Notes: generated from the sequence alone by a model not told the origin. 40,710 nucleotides of DNA from Candidatus Cryptobacteroides excrementavium (GCA_017695025.1 JADILX010000068.1:1-40710); one strand, 5' to 3'; shown: positions 16,066 to 25,719, counted from the stretch's first letter. Numbers and translations are program-made.

Positions 16066-17529
16066 CTACTGTGCGTTACGGGGTATCTCCTCAAGAACCT
16101 TCACGATAAAATGCCACCATTTCTCCACAGACGGGATATTGACCCTCTCGTCAGGAGAATGGGGACTGAGTATCGTCGGACCGCAGGAAACCATGTCCCA
16201 ATGAGGGTATGTCCCTCCGAGTATGCCGCATTCAAGTCCGGCATGGATAGCCATGACAGCAGGATCCTTACCATACAGGCTGCCGTATACCTTTTTCATG
16301 AGATGAAGAATCTGCGAATTGCTGTCCGGTGCCCAGCCGGAATATCCGCCGGTAAATACGGTCTCAGCCCCTGCAAGTTCAAAGACAGAACGGAATTCTT
16401 CAGCAAGCGCGTCCTTTTCACTGTCAACTGAACTTCTCATGAGCGTCTTCACCTGGAAAACGCCTCCGGATGCAGAGACGATTGCGACATTGTTAGAGGT
16501 CTCTACAAGACCCGGTACAGCATCGCTCATTCTCCACACGCCGTCCGGACACGCATTCACTGCCCTGAACATGGCAATAGCCGCTGCATCATCCACATAC
16601 AGGGAAGGCATACTTCCGAGGGGCTCCATAGTAAGAGAAACATCCGGGTCAGCAGAAGCATACTCATTCTTCACAGCCTTCTGAAGGCCGGATACAAATG
16701 ACAGCACCGCCTCCCGGGCCGGCTCAGGCACAAGCACATCAGCAAAAGCCTCACGCGGGATGGCGTTTCTCATGTTGCCTCCCTCTGCAGAAACAAGCCT
16801 GACACCGTAATCCCTCAGCAAAGGAAGGACAGCACGCGCAAGCAACTTGTTGGCATTGGCCCTGTACAGGATGATGTCCATCCCGGAATGCCCGCCTTTC
16901 AGTCCCTTGACAGAGATTCTGCAGGCATGGTACCCGGCTGGAACAGGCTTCTGATCATATTTCAATGTGGCGGTGGCATCGAGTCCTCCGGCACAGCCGA
17001 CATACAGTTCCCCTTCGGTCTCGGAATCGAGATTGATAAGAATATCCCCTTTCAGTACATCAGGCTTCAGGGCATTGGCTCCGGTCATCCCTGTCTCTTC
17101 ATCGACAGTGACAAGGACCTCCACCGGCCCGTGCTTCAGATCTTTGGACTCGAGTACAGAAAGTGCGACAGCAACCCCAAGCCCGTTGTCGGCCCCGAGT
17201 GTTGTACCGTCTGCGCGAACCCAGTCCCCGTCAACGACAGTAGTGATCGGATCTTTCTCAAAATCATGGACCTTGTCTGCATTCTTCTGAGGCACCATGT
17301 CTATATGCCCCTGAAGAATCACACCCTTGCGGTCCTCCATCCCCGGAGTGGCGGGCTTACGTATGATTATATTGCCTGTCTCGTCCTTTATGGTCTCAAG
17401 GCCGAGCGACTTTCCGAATCCGTACAGATACTCAACTGCCTTCCCCTCTTTTTTGGACGGTCTTGGAATCTGCGTAAGAGCATAAAAGTTCCTCCAGACG
17501 ATCTCCGGATTTAAATCTTTGATTGTCAT
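16066..17529 (-). CDS. pepD: Aminoacyl-histidine dipeptidase (PepD, M20 family)
   Basis: Zinc dipeptidase of the M20C type, splitting Xaa-His and other dipeptides in the cytoplasm. At 487 residues it is the usual length. Metal-site motifs are visible: GHIDMVPQ near residue 74, GTTLGADNGLG with the bridging Asp, and VDEETGMTGA with the catalytic Glu pair. GGHSGMDI belongs to the lid and dimerisation region, and HAGLECGILG near the C-terminus carries a metal-binding Glu. It is the second gene of the DUF4831-pepD-guaD unit, 18 bases after the stop of the first. No signal peptide. Confidence 0.93.
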   Translation of the reverse strand: MTIKDLNPEIVWRNFYALTQIPRPSKKEGKAVEYLYGFGKSLGLETIKDETGNIIIRKPATPGMEDRKGVILQGHIDMVPQKNADKVHDFEKDPITTVVDGDWVRADGTTLGADNGLGVAVALSVLESKDLKHGPVEVLVTVDEETGMTGANALKPDVLKGDILINLDSETEGELYVGCAGGLDATATLKYDQKPVPAGYHACRISVKGLKGGHSGMDIILYRANANKLLARAVLPLLRDYGVRLVSAEGGNMRNAIPREAFADVLVPEPAREAVLSFVSGLQKAVKNEYASADPDVSLTMEPLGSMPSLYVDDAAAIAMFRAVNACPDGVWRMSDAVPGLVETSNNVAIVSASGGVFQVKTLMRSSVDSEKDALAEEFRSVFELAGAETVFTGGYSGWAPDSNSQILHLMKKVYGSLYGKDPAVMAIHAGLECGILGGTYPHWDMVSCGPTILSPHSPDERVNIPSVEKWWHFIVKVLEEIPRNAQ

Positions 17530-17547
17530 TGTATTATCTATTTAGAG

Positions 17548-18624
17548 TCATTTTACTGCAATATTGACGGGAAATGTACTCTCCCTTCCCAACTGATACA
17601 CCGGCATCCTTGTCTGCATGACCACATTCATCCCGTCAAGCAGCCTGAGAGTACATACGGCCGGAATACGATAGACCAGAGAAACAGCCTTCGCCTTCTT
17701 TGCATCCTTTACATCGACCTCGACAGGAGCGATTTTCTCCGGTATGATTTCAAGAACCACAGGACGTCCGGAAAGGTTGTCCGCAGGCAGAAGCCCGTCC
17801 GCATCAGATATACGGAAAGCCACATACATCTGGCTCTCCCTGTCTCTTTGAGGCACGACATCGAATGTCTTCTTCTGGGTCTGGTATTCCGAATAGCCGG
17901 TAAACATCATCATGTATTCCTGCTCGAGCCTCGTGAGTTCTGCCACGGCAGCCCCCATCGCTTCCCCGCTATATGTAGCGTCTGTATCTCCAGTCACTAT
18001 CTGGAGCCGCTTTTTTCTGAGGTCAAAGATAAGTCCCGCTGCTTCTGCCGCCCGTTTCTCGAGGGATTTCTCTACCACCATATCCTGTCTTACAGCCACT
18101 TTGCTGAAAGCGGAACCGGATCTTGATGTCCTGTAGAGAGTAGCAGACTCGGCTGTAAGGTTGGATGTGATGCCCTTACCGGCAAAGCCGTCCTTCTGCA
18201 GTGCCGCAGGAAATCTCCACGATGCGTCTTTACCGAAATTGCCGTCGGAGGCAGAGACAAGACCTTCAGAAGTAAGTCTGAGCAACACTGCTTCGGCCGC
18301 TTTTCCTCTGGTATTGAGAGTATATCTGCAACTCTGGTCTGCCTCCGTATATGGAGTCAATGTCACTTCAGACAATGTATATGTAACCATATCTTTCTGC
18401 CTTACCTTGATACCGAGATATTTTTCGGCATAGGCGGCATACGGGCCTGCATAAAAATGCTCCTGGACAGCCTCCACCCCTATAGATACTGTTGTGGCCG
18501 GCAGGGAATAGGTCAGGATTCCTTCAGGATCTTCATCCGCAGTACCGTCCGAAGCATAAGACGGGGCGGCACACAGCAAAGTGCACAGCAACCCGAAAAA
18601 AGACGACAGGAAATGATGTCTCAT
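17548..18624 (-). CDS. DUF4831 family exported protein
   Basis: Secreted or periplasmic protein of unknown function in a family largely confined to Bacteroidota. From the ATG at 18624 it is 358 residues with a clear signal peptide (hydrophobic SSFFGLLCTLLCAAPSYA). The mature N-terminus has LTYSLPATTVSIGVEA and AGPYAAYAEKYLGI, typical of DUF4831; beta-rich repeats follow. The frame is open upstream to 18708, but that would bury the signal peptide and cover the promoter. It heads the operon with pepD and guaD, which gives no firm clue to its role. Confidence 0.8.
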   Translation of the reverse strand: MRHHFLSSFFGLLCTLLCAAPSYASDGTADEDPEGILTYSLPATTVSIGVEAVQEHFYAGPYAAYAEKYLGIKVRQKDMVTYTLSEVTLTPYTEADQSCRYTLNTRGKAAEAVLLRLTSEGLVSASDGNFGKDASWRFPAALQKDGFAGKGITSNLTAESATLYRTSRSGSAFSKVAVRQDMVVEKSLEKRAAEAAGLIFDLRKKRLQIVTGDTDATYSGEAMGAAVAELTRLEQEYMMMFTGYSEYQTQKKTFDVVPQRDRESQMYVAFRISDADGLLPADNLSGRPVVLEIIPEKIAPVEVDVKDAKKAKAVSLVYRIPAVCTLRLLDGMNVVMQTRMPVYQLGRESTFPVNIAVK

Positions 18625-18705
18625 ATGACTGATGTTTTGCGCCACCCTTGCCGGACATGATGTCACATGGACCTGCAATATTACGGGTAGACAGGTTACA
18701 TTTTT

Positions 18706-18713
18706 CAAATATA
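18706..18713 (-). promoter_or_regulatory. -7 promoter element of the DUF4831-pepD-guaD operon
   Basis: The minus strand reads TATATTTG, matching TAnnTTTG, about 80 bases before the ATG at 18624. No -33 TTG at 19-21 bases is seen. The site supports the later start for the DUF4831 gene. Confidence 0.45.
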
Positions 18714-18754
18714 GTAAAAATAACCGAGACTGAAGCCGGAGCGGAAAAAATTGC

Positions 18755-18762
18755 TATCTTTG
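18755..18762 (+). promoter_or_regulatory. -7 promoter element of the POT transporter gene
   Basis: TATCTTTG matches TAnnTTTG and lies 78 bases before the transporter ATG. It is divergent from the DUF4831 promoter about 40 bases away. No matching -33 element is seen. Confidence 0.5.
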
Positions 18763-18840
18763 TCGACTGCGGGCCTAGACTGCCCTGCTTGCACAAGACA
18801 CATTTTATAACAGGACTCATATTAATAAACAGATAAGACT

Positions 18841-20505
18841 ATGTTCAAAGGACAACCGAAAGGGCTTTTTGCCCTTGCCCTTGCCAATACAGGTGAACGC
18901 TTCGGCTACTACACCATGCTGGCAATCTTTCTGCTGTTCATCCAGGCCAAGTTCGGGTTCTCGGCTGCGGCAGCCACACAGATCTATTCAATTTTCCTCG
19001 CCGGCGTATATTTTATGCCGCTTCTCGGAGGAATCCTCGCCGACAAGATAGGATTCGGGAAATGCGTCACCATCGGATTCGGGGTGATGTTTCTCGGCTA
19101 TCTCTGCCTGTCAATCCCTACCGGGCCTGACATATTCGGGAAAATACTGATGTTCGGGGCTCTCGCACTGATTGCACTTGGCACAGGCCTCTTCAAAGGC
19201 AATCTGCAGGTAATGGTAGGCAATCTGTACGATGACCCGAAATACTCGTCAAAGAGAGATGCAGCGTTCAGTCTTTTCTACATGGCTATCAACATCGGCG
19301 CCATGTTTGCGCCTACAGCGGCAAAGGCCGTCACCAACTTCTTCCTCGGCAAGTCCGGACTCTCATACAATGCCAATGTCCCTGCCCTTGCCCACCAGTT
19401 CCTTGACGGGACGATAACCCCTGAAAACATCGACAAACTTACCGGCATCCAGTTGACAATGACCGGAGCGTCAGGGATGGATACAGCGACATTCTGCAGC
19501 ACATACATCGAGAAACTGTCAACAGCCTACAACTATGGTTTTGCCGTAGCCTGCATATCACTGATAGTATCCGTACTCATATATTTCTGCTGCCGGTCAT
19601 GGTTCAAGAACGCTGATGTCAATGCAAGACAGGCCCAGGCTGCACACAAGGACGAGCCGGAACTTTCCCCGGAACAGACAAGAAGCCGTATCACGGCCCT
19701 GCTGCTTGTCTTCGCTGTTGTGATATTCTTCTGGATGTCATTCCATCAGAACGGGGCAACAATGACATTGTTTGCCCGCGACTACACACAGAGTGCAGTT
19801 GACGGCTTCCTGAGGATAGGCTTCAATATCGGCAGTCTCGCCCTCATAGCAATATCAATCTATACCCTCTCCGGAGCAGTACAGGCTGAGACCGGGAAAG
19901 GAAGGATGGTTTCAGGGATTGTCACTGTCCTTCTTTGGGGCGGGGCATATCTTGCCTACAGCCAGATGGAGCAGTCTGTCAGGATACAGCCTTCCGATTT
20001 CCAGCAGTTCAACCCGTTCTTCGTGGTCGCCCTCACCCCTATTTCACTGGCGATTTTCAGTGCTCTCGCAAAAAAAGGGAAGGAACCTTCAGCACCGAGA
20101 AAGATAGGGCTGGGAATGATTGTGGCTGCCGCAGGCTTCCTTATACTGACTGTCGGCTCAATGGGACTCGCATCCCCGAAAGAACTTGACGGGAACGTCA
20201 GCCCTGACCTTGTGTCACCGGCATGGCTCATATCGACATACCTTGTCCTCACATTTGCGGAACTCCTGCTTTCACCGATGGGCATATCGTTCGTCTCGAA
20301 AGTTGCCCCTCCAAAATACAAGGGAGCGATGATGGGATGCTGGTTTGCTGCCACGGCCGTCGGCAACTACCTTGTGTCCATACCGGGCCTCCTCTGGGAC
20401 AAACTTCCTCTGTGGGGAGTATGGATGATACTCATATCACTGTGCCTGCTTTCTGCACTCTTCATTTTCTCAATAATGAAGAAACTCGAAAACGCCACAA
20501 GATAA
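18841..20505 (+). CDS. POT/PTR-family peptide MFS transporter
   Basis: Inner-membrane proton-dependent oligopeptide transporter-type protein of 554 residues with about 14 predicted hydrophobic helices. GVYFMPLLGGILADKIGFGK is the helix 2-3 POT signature region, and LGTGLFKGNLQVMVGNLY and RDAAFSLFYMAINIGA match the PTR2 signatures. The helix 1 proton motif ExxER appears here as NTGER, so its first Glu is replaced by Asn, which may be a subfamily trait. The substrate is probably di- or tripeptides but is not shown by sequence. The gene stands alone; its stop faces that of the sialidase 14 bases away. Confidence 0.88.
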   Translation: MFKGQPKGLFALALANTGERFGYYTMLAIFLLFIQAKFGFSAAAATQIYSIFLAGVYFMPLLGGILADKIGFGKCVTIGFGVMFLGYLCLSIPTGPDIFGKILMFGALALIALGTGLFKGNLQVMVGNLYDDPKYSSKRDAAFSLFYMAINIGAMFAPTAAKAVTNFFLGKSGLSYNANVPALAHQFLDGTITPENIDKLTGIQLTMTGASGMDTATFCSTYIEKLSTAYNYGFAVACISLIVSVLIYFCCRSWFKNADVNARQAQAAHKDEPELSPEQTRSRITALLLVFAVVIFFWMSFHQNGATMTLFARDYTQSAVDGFLRIGFNIGSLALIAISIYTLSGAVQAETGKGRMVSGIVTVLLWGGAYLAYSQMEQSVRIQPSDFQQFNPFFVVALTPISLAIFSALAKKGKEPSAPRKIGLGMIVAAAGFLILTVGSMGLASPKELDGNVSPDLVSPAWLISTYLVLTFAELLLSPMGISFVSKVAPPKYKGAMMGCWFAATAVGNYLVSIPGLLWDKLPLWGVWMILISLCLLSALFIFSIMKKLENATR

Positions 20506-20508
20506 TCC

Positions 20509-20534
20509 GGAGCCGGGATTTACAGGCCGGCTCC
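20509..20534. terminator. Inverted repeat between convergent genes, possible bidirectional terminator
   Basis: GGAGCCGG (20509-20516) and CCGGCTCC (20527-20534) form a perfect 8-bp stem with a 10-base loop that contains the sialidase stop codon. It sits between the convergent POT and sialidase genes. No clear T-run follows on either strand, so termination is an inference from position and stem strength. Confidence 0.4.
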
Positions 20535-22181
20535 ACGTACGACATCGGAGAGTCTCACAGACTGGAATACAATCTGTGAGACACTTCCTTCATATAGAAT
20601 CCCTATGGTGGATCTGTCTGTCATTGTCAGACATGAATATCCCCAGCCTTCCTCGGCATCTATCATCAGCGAATTTTCCGGGAGCCAAGTAACTCCTCCG
20701 TCAAGACTTGCCTTGATGGTTATGCTGTTCCTCCCTTTGACTGTATCCGGATTGGAGAACAGCAGGATATCCTTGCCTGCCGCATTCTCAGAGGCAGGGA
20801 CATGCAGAAGACCTGCCATGCAGACAGGTTCGCGCAGTTTCCCGGATGACGGATGCTCTGTCCATGTCCTTCCGAGGTCGTCAGTAGTGCAGACAATCCG
20901 GCCGGTACCGCGGTTGTTCCTCATATTGAGCATCAGCACACCGTCTGAAACCTCTGCCGCCTGAGATTCAGTTGTATCAGTCCACGCAGGGCCATGACAA
21001 TGCCATGTAAGCCCATGGTCAGTGCTGTACATTATGCCGGCACTCGGCACCATATCCGGCCCGACATACTGCATCGGAAAGACAAGGGTGCCGTCCTGCA
21101 TGCAGATGCCACGGCCCGGCCCCTGAAGAGTAAACCTCCATTCTGCCTGCTTCACCTGGGCAGTTATGTTTCTCGGGGCAGACCATGTACGGCCGTCATC
21201 CTTGCTGCTCACTATCATCAATTGGGCCGTCTCCTCGGGAGAAAAGCCATCCCCAACCTGAGACCAGGCCCTGCCGTTTCCCAGTCCATGCGTCCATACC
21301 GCCACGACAAAAATCTCTCCGGTAGACCTGTCCACAAGGACAGAAGGATCACCTATGCCGTTCTGTGCCTGAGGCAGGCCGCCCCATTCGCCCATATCCA
21401 TTATGATCTTCATGCGCTCCCATGTGCGTCCGCCGTCCGTACTGCGGCTCATGCCTACATCTATATTCTCCTGGAGATCCTGCGGAGTCCTGTAGCGGAC
21501 ATCATACACGGCGATAAGTGTACCCTCCGGAGTGGTCACAAGCCCCGGAATCCTGAAGGCGTGCGCACCGTCGTCTCCATGGTTGCGCAGGCCGATGCAA
21601 AGCCTGTGGCCCGGCTCACCTGTGACAGAATATCTGGCCGGACGGCCATCAAGGCTGATACCGGTGACCTGAAGGCTGTACACTGATGAAATGTCCCGCA
21701 CTCTCCGCCCGTCTACGGACACACTGATATAAAAATAGTTCCTGCCCGGGACAAGTCTGGCTCCGGAAGACAAAGTAAGGGTTCCGGCCTTGTCCGGACG
21801 GCCGCTGTCCTGCATGATGGCATATCCCGGGTCTGCATATATCTGCTGGGATGAGCCGACCATCGAGAATCCCGTCCTGATGCCCTGGGATATCGTTTCA
21901 GAAAACAATGGGGACATTGTCCCGGTGTACATCAGGCTTACTTTCCCGAATGAGCGGACAGGCAGGCCTGACAGGGCGACATCCACATCATCGAGGACAG
22001 GGCGTTCTCCGCTGTGATTGTCGATACATATCACGGAGACGACATTATGCTCCCTGTCCATGACTGTAGGGATGCATACATTTTTCACTGAGACGGACAA
22101 GCCGTCAGCATGCTCCGCATATGACAGATGAGACATAAGGAACATACAGGCAACAAAAGCCGCATAACAGGACTTCTTCAT
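20520..22181 (-). CDS. Exo-alpha-sialidase (GH33)
   Basis: Secreted sialidase releasing terminal sialic acid from host-type glycans. From the ATG at 22181 the product is 553 residues with a signal peptide (YAAFVACMFLMSHLSYA). Residues about 27-185 look like the N-terminal beta-sandwich domain found before Bacteroidales sialidases. The beta-propeller follows, with the FRIP motif at 209-212, and Asp boxes STDGGRTW (247-254), SKDDGRTW, STDHGLTW and SLDGGVTW. GYSCLT near the C-terminus should carry the catalytic Tyr. It is last in the lacI-led operon, about 90 bases after DUF1573. No sialic acid catabolic genes (nanA, nanE) lie in the window. Confidence 0.92.
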   Translation of the reverse strand: MKKSCYAAFVACMFLMSHLSYAEHADGLSVSVKNVCIPTVMDREHNVVSVICIDNHSGERPVLDDVDVALSGLPVRSFGKVSLMYTGTMSPLFSETISQGIRTGFSMVGSSQQIYADPGYAIMQDSGRPDKAGTLTLSSGARLVPGRNYFYISVSVDGRRVRDISSVYSLQVTGISLDGRPARYSVTGEPGHRLCIGLRNHGDDGAHAFRIPGLVTTPEGTLIAVYDVRYRTPQDLQENIDVGMSRSTDGGRTWERMKIIMDMGEWGGLPQAQNGIGDPSVLVDRSTGEIFVVAVWTHGLGNGRAWSQVGDGFSPEETAQLMIVSSKDDGRTWSAPRNITAQVKQAEWRFTLQGPGRGICMQDGTLVFPMQYVGPDMVPSAGIMYSTDHGLTWHCHGPAWTDTTESQAAEVSDGVLMLNMRNNRGTGRIVCTTDDLGRTWTEHPSSGKLREPVCMAGLLHVPASENAAGKDILLFSNPDTVKGRNSITIKASLDGGVTWLPENSLMIDAEEGWGYSCLTMTDRSTIGILYEGSVSQIVFQSVRLSDVVRGAGL

Positions 22182-22271
22182 AACATGACTCTTTACAGTT
22201 TGTTGATGTAAAGATACGTAGAAGCCCCGAAAAAACAAGTCACAAAATCTGACCCTCTACGCGGAACTTTT

Positions 22272-22685
22272 TCACCGGGGATACCGGATCATTGGAAATA
22301 TAACCTTCCCTTTCAGGGATAAAGAGATGACAGTCCTGCCTCCATCCGCCACGACTCTCACGCTCTTATGGAACCTGTCCGTCCTGCCGGACGGATCGAA
22401 TACCACCTCGACACTTCCCCTGCCCCCGGGAGAGACAGGCTCCATGCTGCAGGCAGACACAATACATCCGCACGAAGAAAGCACATCCTCAATCACAAAA
22501 GGAGTCTCTGAAACGTTTGTAAATGTAAATGTATGGCTCACCGGGCCGTCTTTCTCCATAATGGTACCGAAATCATGGGAAACGCTGTCAAACACTACCG
22601 GGATGCTCCCGGCAGATGCGGGGATGCAACATACCGCCACAGCGATAAGGGCAACGCAAGTCCTGATACCGGAAACAGCAGCCAT
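22272..22685 (-). CDS. DUF1573 domain exported protein
   Basis: Small exported protein of 137 residues with an N-terminal signal (TCVALIAVAVCCIPASA) and a single DUF1573 Ig-like domain: FDSVSHDFGTI, then HTFTFTNVSETPFVI and SSCGCIV with paired cysteines, then GRGSVEVVFDPSGR. Such domains are abundant in Bacteroidota and often lie in envelope-related loci; the molecular role is unknown. The ATG at 22685 is 7 bases after the stop of the upstream gene; an in-frame ATG at 22727 would overlap it by 35 bases. Its place between two glycosidase genes suggests it is exported with them. Confidence 0.78.
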   Translation of the reverse strand: MAAVSGIRTCVALIAVAVCCIPASAGSIPVVFDSVSHDFGTIMEKDGPVSHTFTFTNVSETPFVIEDVLSSCGCIVSACSMEPVSPGGRGSVEVVFDPSGRTDRFHKSVRVVADGGRTVISLSLKGKVIFPMIRYPR

Positions 22686-22692
22686 GGCAGAA

Positions 22693-25674
22693 TCATTCAG
22701 AAAGTACACCACCATATGTAAGTCCATAGCCGAACGGATATCCCGCTACCGACAGAGGCATTTTTCCTGTCGGGGACACTGCCCCTGTCAGGATATCGGC
22801 AACAGCCCTGCCGGCATACTGGCCTGCATTCCAGACAAGAAGCGATGCAGCAGCATTGTCAGCCAGTGAAAGGTCATCGGTATCACAACTCTGGATGACA
22901 GCCACGGTCTTTTTGCCGTATTCAGACACAAGAGAGGCCCAGAACTCCGGTTCAGGATCATGACTTCCGTCTCTGCCAAGGCTGAGGACTATCCTGTCAG
23001 CCGCCTTGAGCCGCTTCTCCAGACCGGATGCCTCGACAGAGGCATAGACCAGTTGTATCTCAGGATCCTGCCGTGAAGCGACAAATTCAAGACGGATATC
23101 ATAGGCCTTTCCTTTTTCTGCCCTGAAAATATACTTTGACTTCTGCTCTGCATCCGTACCTGAAACACATACTTCCTCGCCGTCAATAAAAAGTCTGGCA
23201 TCACCATGGGAAGACAGGGTGAATTTCACTATGGCATCAGCCGCAGGGGAATAGACCCCGCTCCATCTTGCAGAATAGCCTGTGGCCGGGAATCCGGTTA
23301 CCGGAGGATGCCCTCCCCATGCATAATCTGCATATTTTTCAATGCCTCCGGCCGATGCAGCCCCCGACATGCCGGCATCAGGAAAATATTCTGCCTTAAG
23401 CCCGGCCGACCGCCTGCTGTTGTCCGCAAAAAATTCACCGGTCCGGGTCAAATCAATATAACACTCCGGTTCCGGTAGTATCCAGAATCCTGTTTTACCG
23501 TCCAATGCATCTGCCAGCGTAATATTTTCATACGGATATACCGAGATCCCGGAAGGCCTTTCAGGATTGTCATGCACCATGTTCCCCAGCACAAGGATAT
23601 TCTGCCTGCTGTCTCCCAAAGGAAGAATATCACCGTCATTCTTGAGCAGCACGGCAGATCTGGCCGCTGCCTCCGCTGCTACAGCCCGTGATTCCGGCCT
23701 GTTCTCCTGGATTCTGCGGTCCGGGCTGCATGTCCCTGACATAAGACCGTAACGGAACATGGTGACGAGCAGGTGATGCACCCTCGTATCGACCTCCTCC
23801 TGAGAGATCTGTCCTGAAGACAGAAGAGCGCCAAGGACTTCCGCATTGAAATATTCCCCCTTAGGAAGATCCATATTCAGGCCGGCTTTGAAAGCCGGCA
23901 AAGCCGATCCGGTCTCCCATATGTCTGGTATCAGAAGTCCGTCAAAACCGCATTTCCCGCGCATAAGACCGAGAGTCAGGGAACTGTCTTCCACCGCTTT
24001 TGTCCCTCCGGTACTGCCACGCAGGACAACTCCGCCATATGCGGGGAGCGCACCGGCCAGGAACCTTTCCGCATCTTCAGAGGCAACATCCCCGGCAGGG
24101 CAGTAACGGCCTGCAGGCATAACGCCTGCTTTAGCAAGCCCTTCAGCCCATGCCACCGCACATTCTGAGGCATATTCCGGATCATCTCCGAATGTACCTG
24201 ACTGCAGGCCGGCATCTTCTCCGGAATACAGCATGAGTTCCGGGCCGATAATGACGTCAATACCCCTCGCCTTGGAGTCCTCAGCCACACTTGCCGCCAC
24301 CCTTGAAATCAAATCATTGTCGAAGGTTGCAGCCAGTGCAAGAGGACACGGATACATTGTAGCCTTGCCGTTGGTATGGATACCTTCCTGTCCATATTCC
24401 ATCCTGAAACGCGGCAGAGAAAGCCTGTCATTCCCACCTCCATACAGGTCATGAGTCCCTCTGTCATGCGGGGCCCATTTCCCTGAAAGGAAATCAAGTT
24501 TCTCTGCAGTACTCATCATCCCCAGTATCGAGTCTGCAGCAGCCCCATACTCCTCCTCAAGAACCACAGGGTCTTCAACCCATTGTCCGTCTGTTATCTT
24601 TCTCGAAGGGTCGATACGTATTGCGGAAGGGTCGAGCACCACGTGCTTTATACATTCCCTGTGCCATGTATAGACGACATGCACCAGAGAGTCTTCTGTC
24701 TGGATTACAGCCGGATAGGAGAACTCATCCCCGGGAGAGTCCTCAAGGACAAGGGCAGAATACCAGTCCCGGCCATTGCCGGAAAGGGCGATATTCAGAG
24801 GACTTCTTGCAGCCGCCCCATCGCGTGAAGCCTGTATATGATTGTACACCAGAAGAAAACGTCCATCTTTCAGAGTCACTGCATCAAGACCGGAATCATT
24901 GTTGGGCAAGCCGGTTGAAACCGGTTCTCCCCAGGTCTCTCCTCCATCCCCTGAAAAAAGAGTAAAGATATCCCCACGTATATCGATGGAGCGGCAGAGC
25001 ATCTGCAGTTCACCGTCCCTGTGCTGCAGGAAAGATGGCTGGATGAGCTGGATATGGCTTTTCCTGTCATTCAGAGGGCCAACAGTCCTCCAGTGTGATA
25101 CATCAGCATCTGTTATCTCCACATATGCACGCCAGCCTCCCCTCTCAAGGCTCGTACCGCACAACAGGCGGCCATCTTCTGTCAGCAGCGGCTTGTTCTT
25201 TATCGGGCCGAGTATATTGTCAGGAAGCCGCTCCGGTTCAGACCATGTATATCCTCCGTCTGACGAGCGCACAAGCCAGCCCGTCCATTCCTGCACACTG
25301 GTACCTACCTTATAGAAAAGCAGAAGGTCCCCGCCCGGTATCTGGAACAGCACCGGATTCCAGCATGCAGTCTTTACACCGTCAACCATGCCGTCTGCCG
25401 CAAGCACAGGACTCTCCCATCTCCCGTCCCGGAAACGGGTTGTCCATATCGAGCAGTCGGAACTGCTCTCATGCTTTCCCCCGAAAAACGCAATCATCAG
25501 TTCACCCCTGGAAGTCTCGGCAATGGTAGCCGCATGACAGGAAGGGAACTCGGCCCTGTCATAGACAAACTCTGAACGCACAACACCGGCAGAGTCCGCC
25601 ACAGGAGACGGAGCCATCGCAAAAACGCTCCCGCAGACAAGCGGGAGCAGGACAGAAGCAAGAATACTCTTCAT
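22693..25674 (-). CDS. Chimeric secreted hydrolase: BNR sialidase-like propeller fused to GH3 with PA14 insert
   Basis: A 993-residue exported protein with a signal peptide (first about 20 residues). Residues about 35-350 are a BNR-type beta-propeller of the broad sialidase-like superfamily: KTACWNPVLF, RSSDGGYTWSEP, LGPIKNKPLL, SGDGGETW and DEFSYPAVIQ. It lacks the FRIP motif, so classical sialidase activity is doubtful. Residues about 372-993 are a GH3 beta-glycosidase: RLSLPRFRMEYGQEG, GFDGLLIPD with Asp584 as expected nucleophile, AVLLKNDGDILPL and PFGYGLTY. A PA14-like insert lies at about 756-880. The usual GH3 KH substrate motif is replaced (AGRYCPAG around 521-528), so activity or specificity may have changed. 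It is first after lacI in the operon. Confidence 0.85.
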   Translation of the reverse strand: MKSILASVLLPLVCGSVFAMAPSPVADSAGVVRSEFVYDRAEFPSCHAATIAETSRGELMIAFFGGKHESSSDCSIWTTRFRDGRWESPVLAADGMVDGVKTACWNPVLFQIPGGDLLLFYKVGTSVQEWTGWLVRSSDGGYTWSEPERLPDNILGPIKNKPLLTEDGRLLCGTSLERGGWRAYVEITDADVSHWRTVGPLNDRKSHIQLIQPSFLQHRDGELQMLCRSIDIRGDIFTLFSGDGGETWGEPVSTGLPNNDSGLDAVTLKDGRFLLVYNHIQASRDGAAARSPLNIALSGNGRDWYSALVLEDSPGDEFSYPAVIQTEDSLVHVVYTWHRECIKHVVLDPSAIRIDPSRKITDGQWVEDPVVLEEEYGAAADSILGMMSTAEKLDFLSGKWAPHDRGTHDLYGGGNDRLSLPRFRMEYGQEGIHTNGKATMYPCPLALAATFDNDLISRVAASVAEDSKARGIDVIIGPELMLYSGEDAGLQSGTFGDDPEYASECAVAWAEGLAKAGVMPAGRYCPAGDVASEDAERFLAGALPAYGGVVLRGSTGGTKAVEDSSLTLGLMRGKCGFDGLLIPDIWETGSALPAFKAGLNMDLPKGEYFNAEVLGALLSSGQISQEEVDTRVHHLLVTMFRYGLMSGTCSPDRRIQENRPESRAVAAEAAARSAVLLKNDGDILPLGDSRQNILVLGNMVHDNPERPSGISVYPYENITLADALDGKTGFWILPEPECYIDLTRTGEFFADNSRRSAGLKAEYFPDAGMSGAASAGGIEKYADYAWGGHPPVTGFPATGYSARWSGVYSPAADAIVKFTLSSHGDARLFIDGEEVCVSGTDAEQKSKYIFRAEKGKAYDIRLEFVASRQDPEIQLVYASVEASGLEKRLKAADRIVLSLGRDGSHDPEPEFWASLVSEYGKKTVAVIQSCDTDDLSLADNAAASLLVWNAGQYAGRAVADILTGAVSPTGKMPLSVAGYPFGYGLTYGGVLSE

Positions 25675-25719
25675 ATTTTCAATCTATAGTTATCGTCGCC
25701 AGGACGGGACCGCACAACA

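Noticed and set aside
20994..21686. Plus-strand open frame of 230 codons within the sialidase
   Set aside because: The minus strand encodes the FRIP and Asp-box propeller; the plus product has no recognisable domain.
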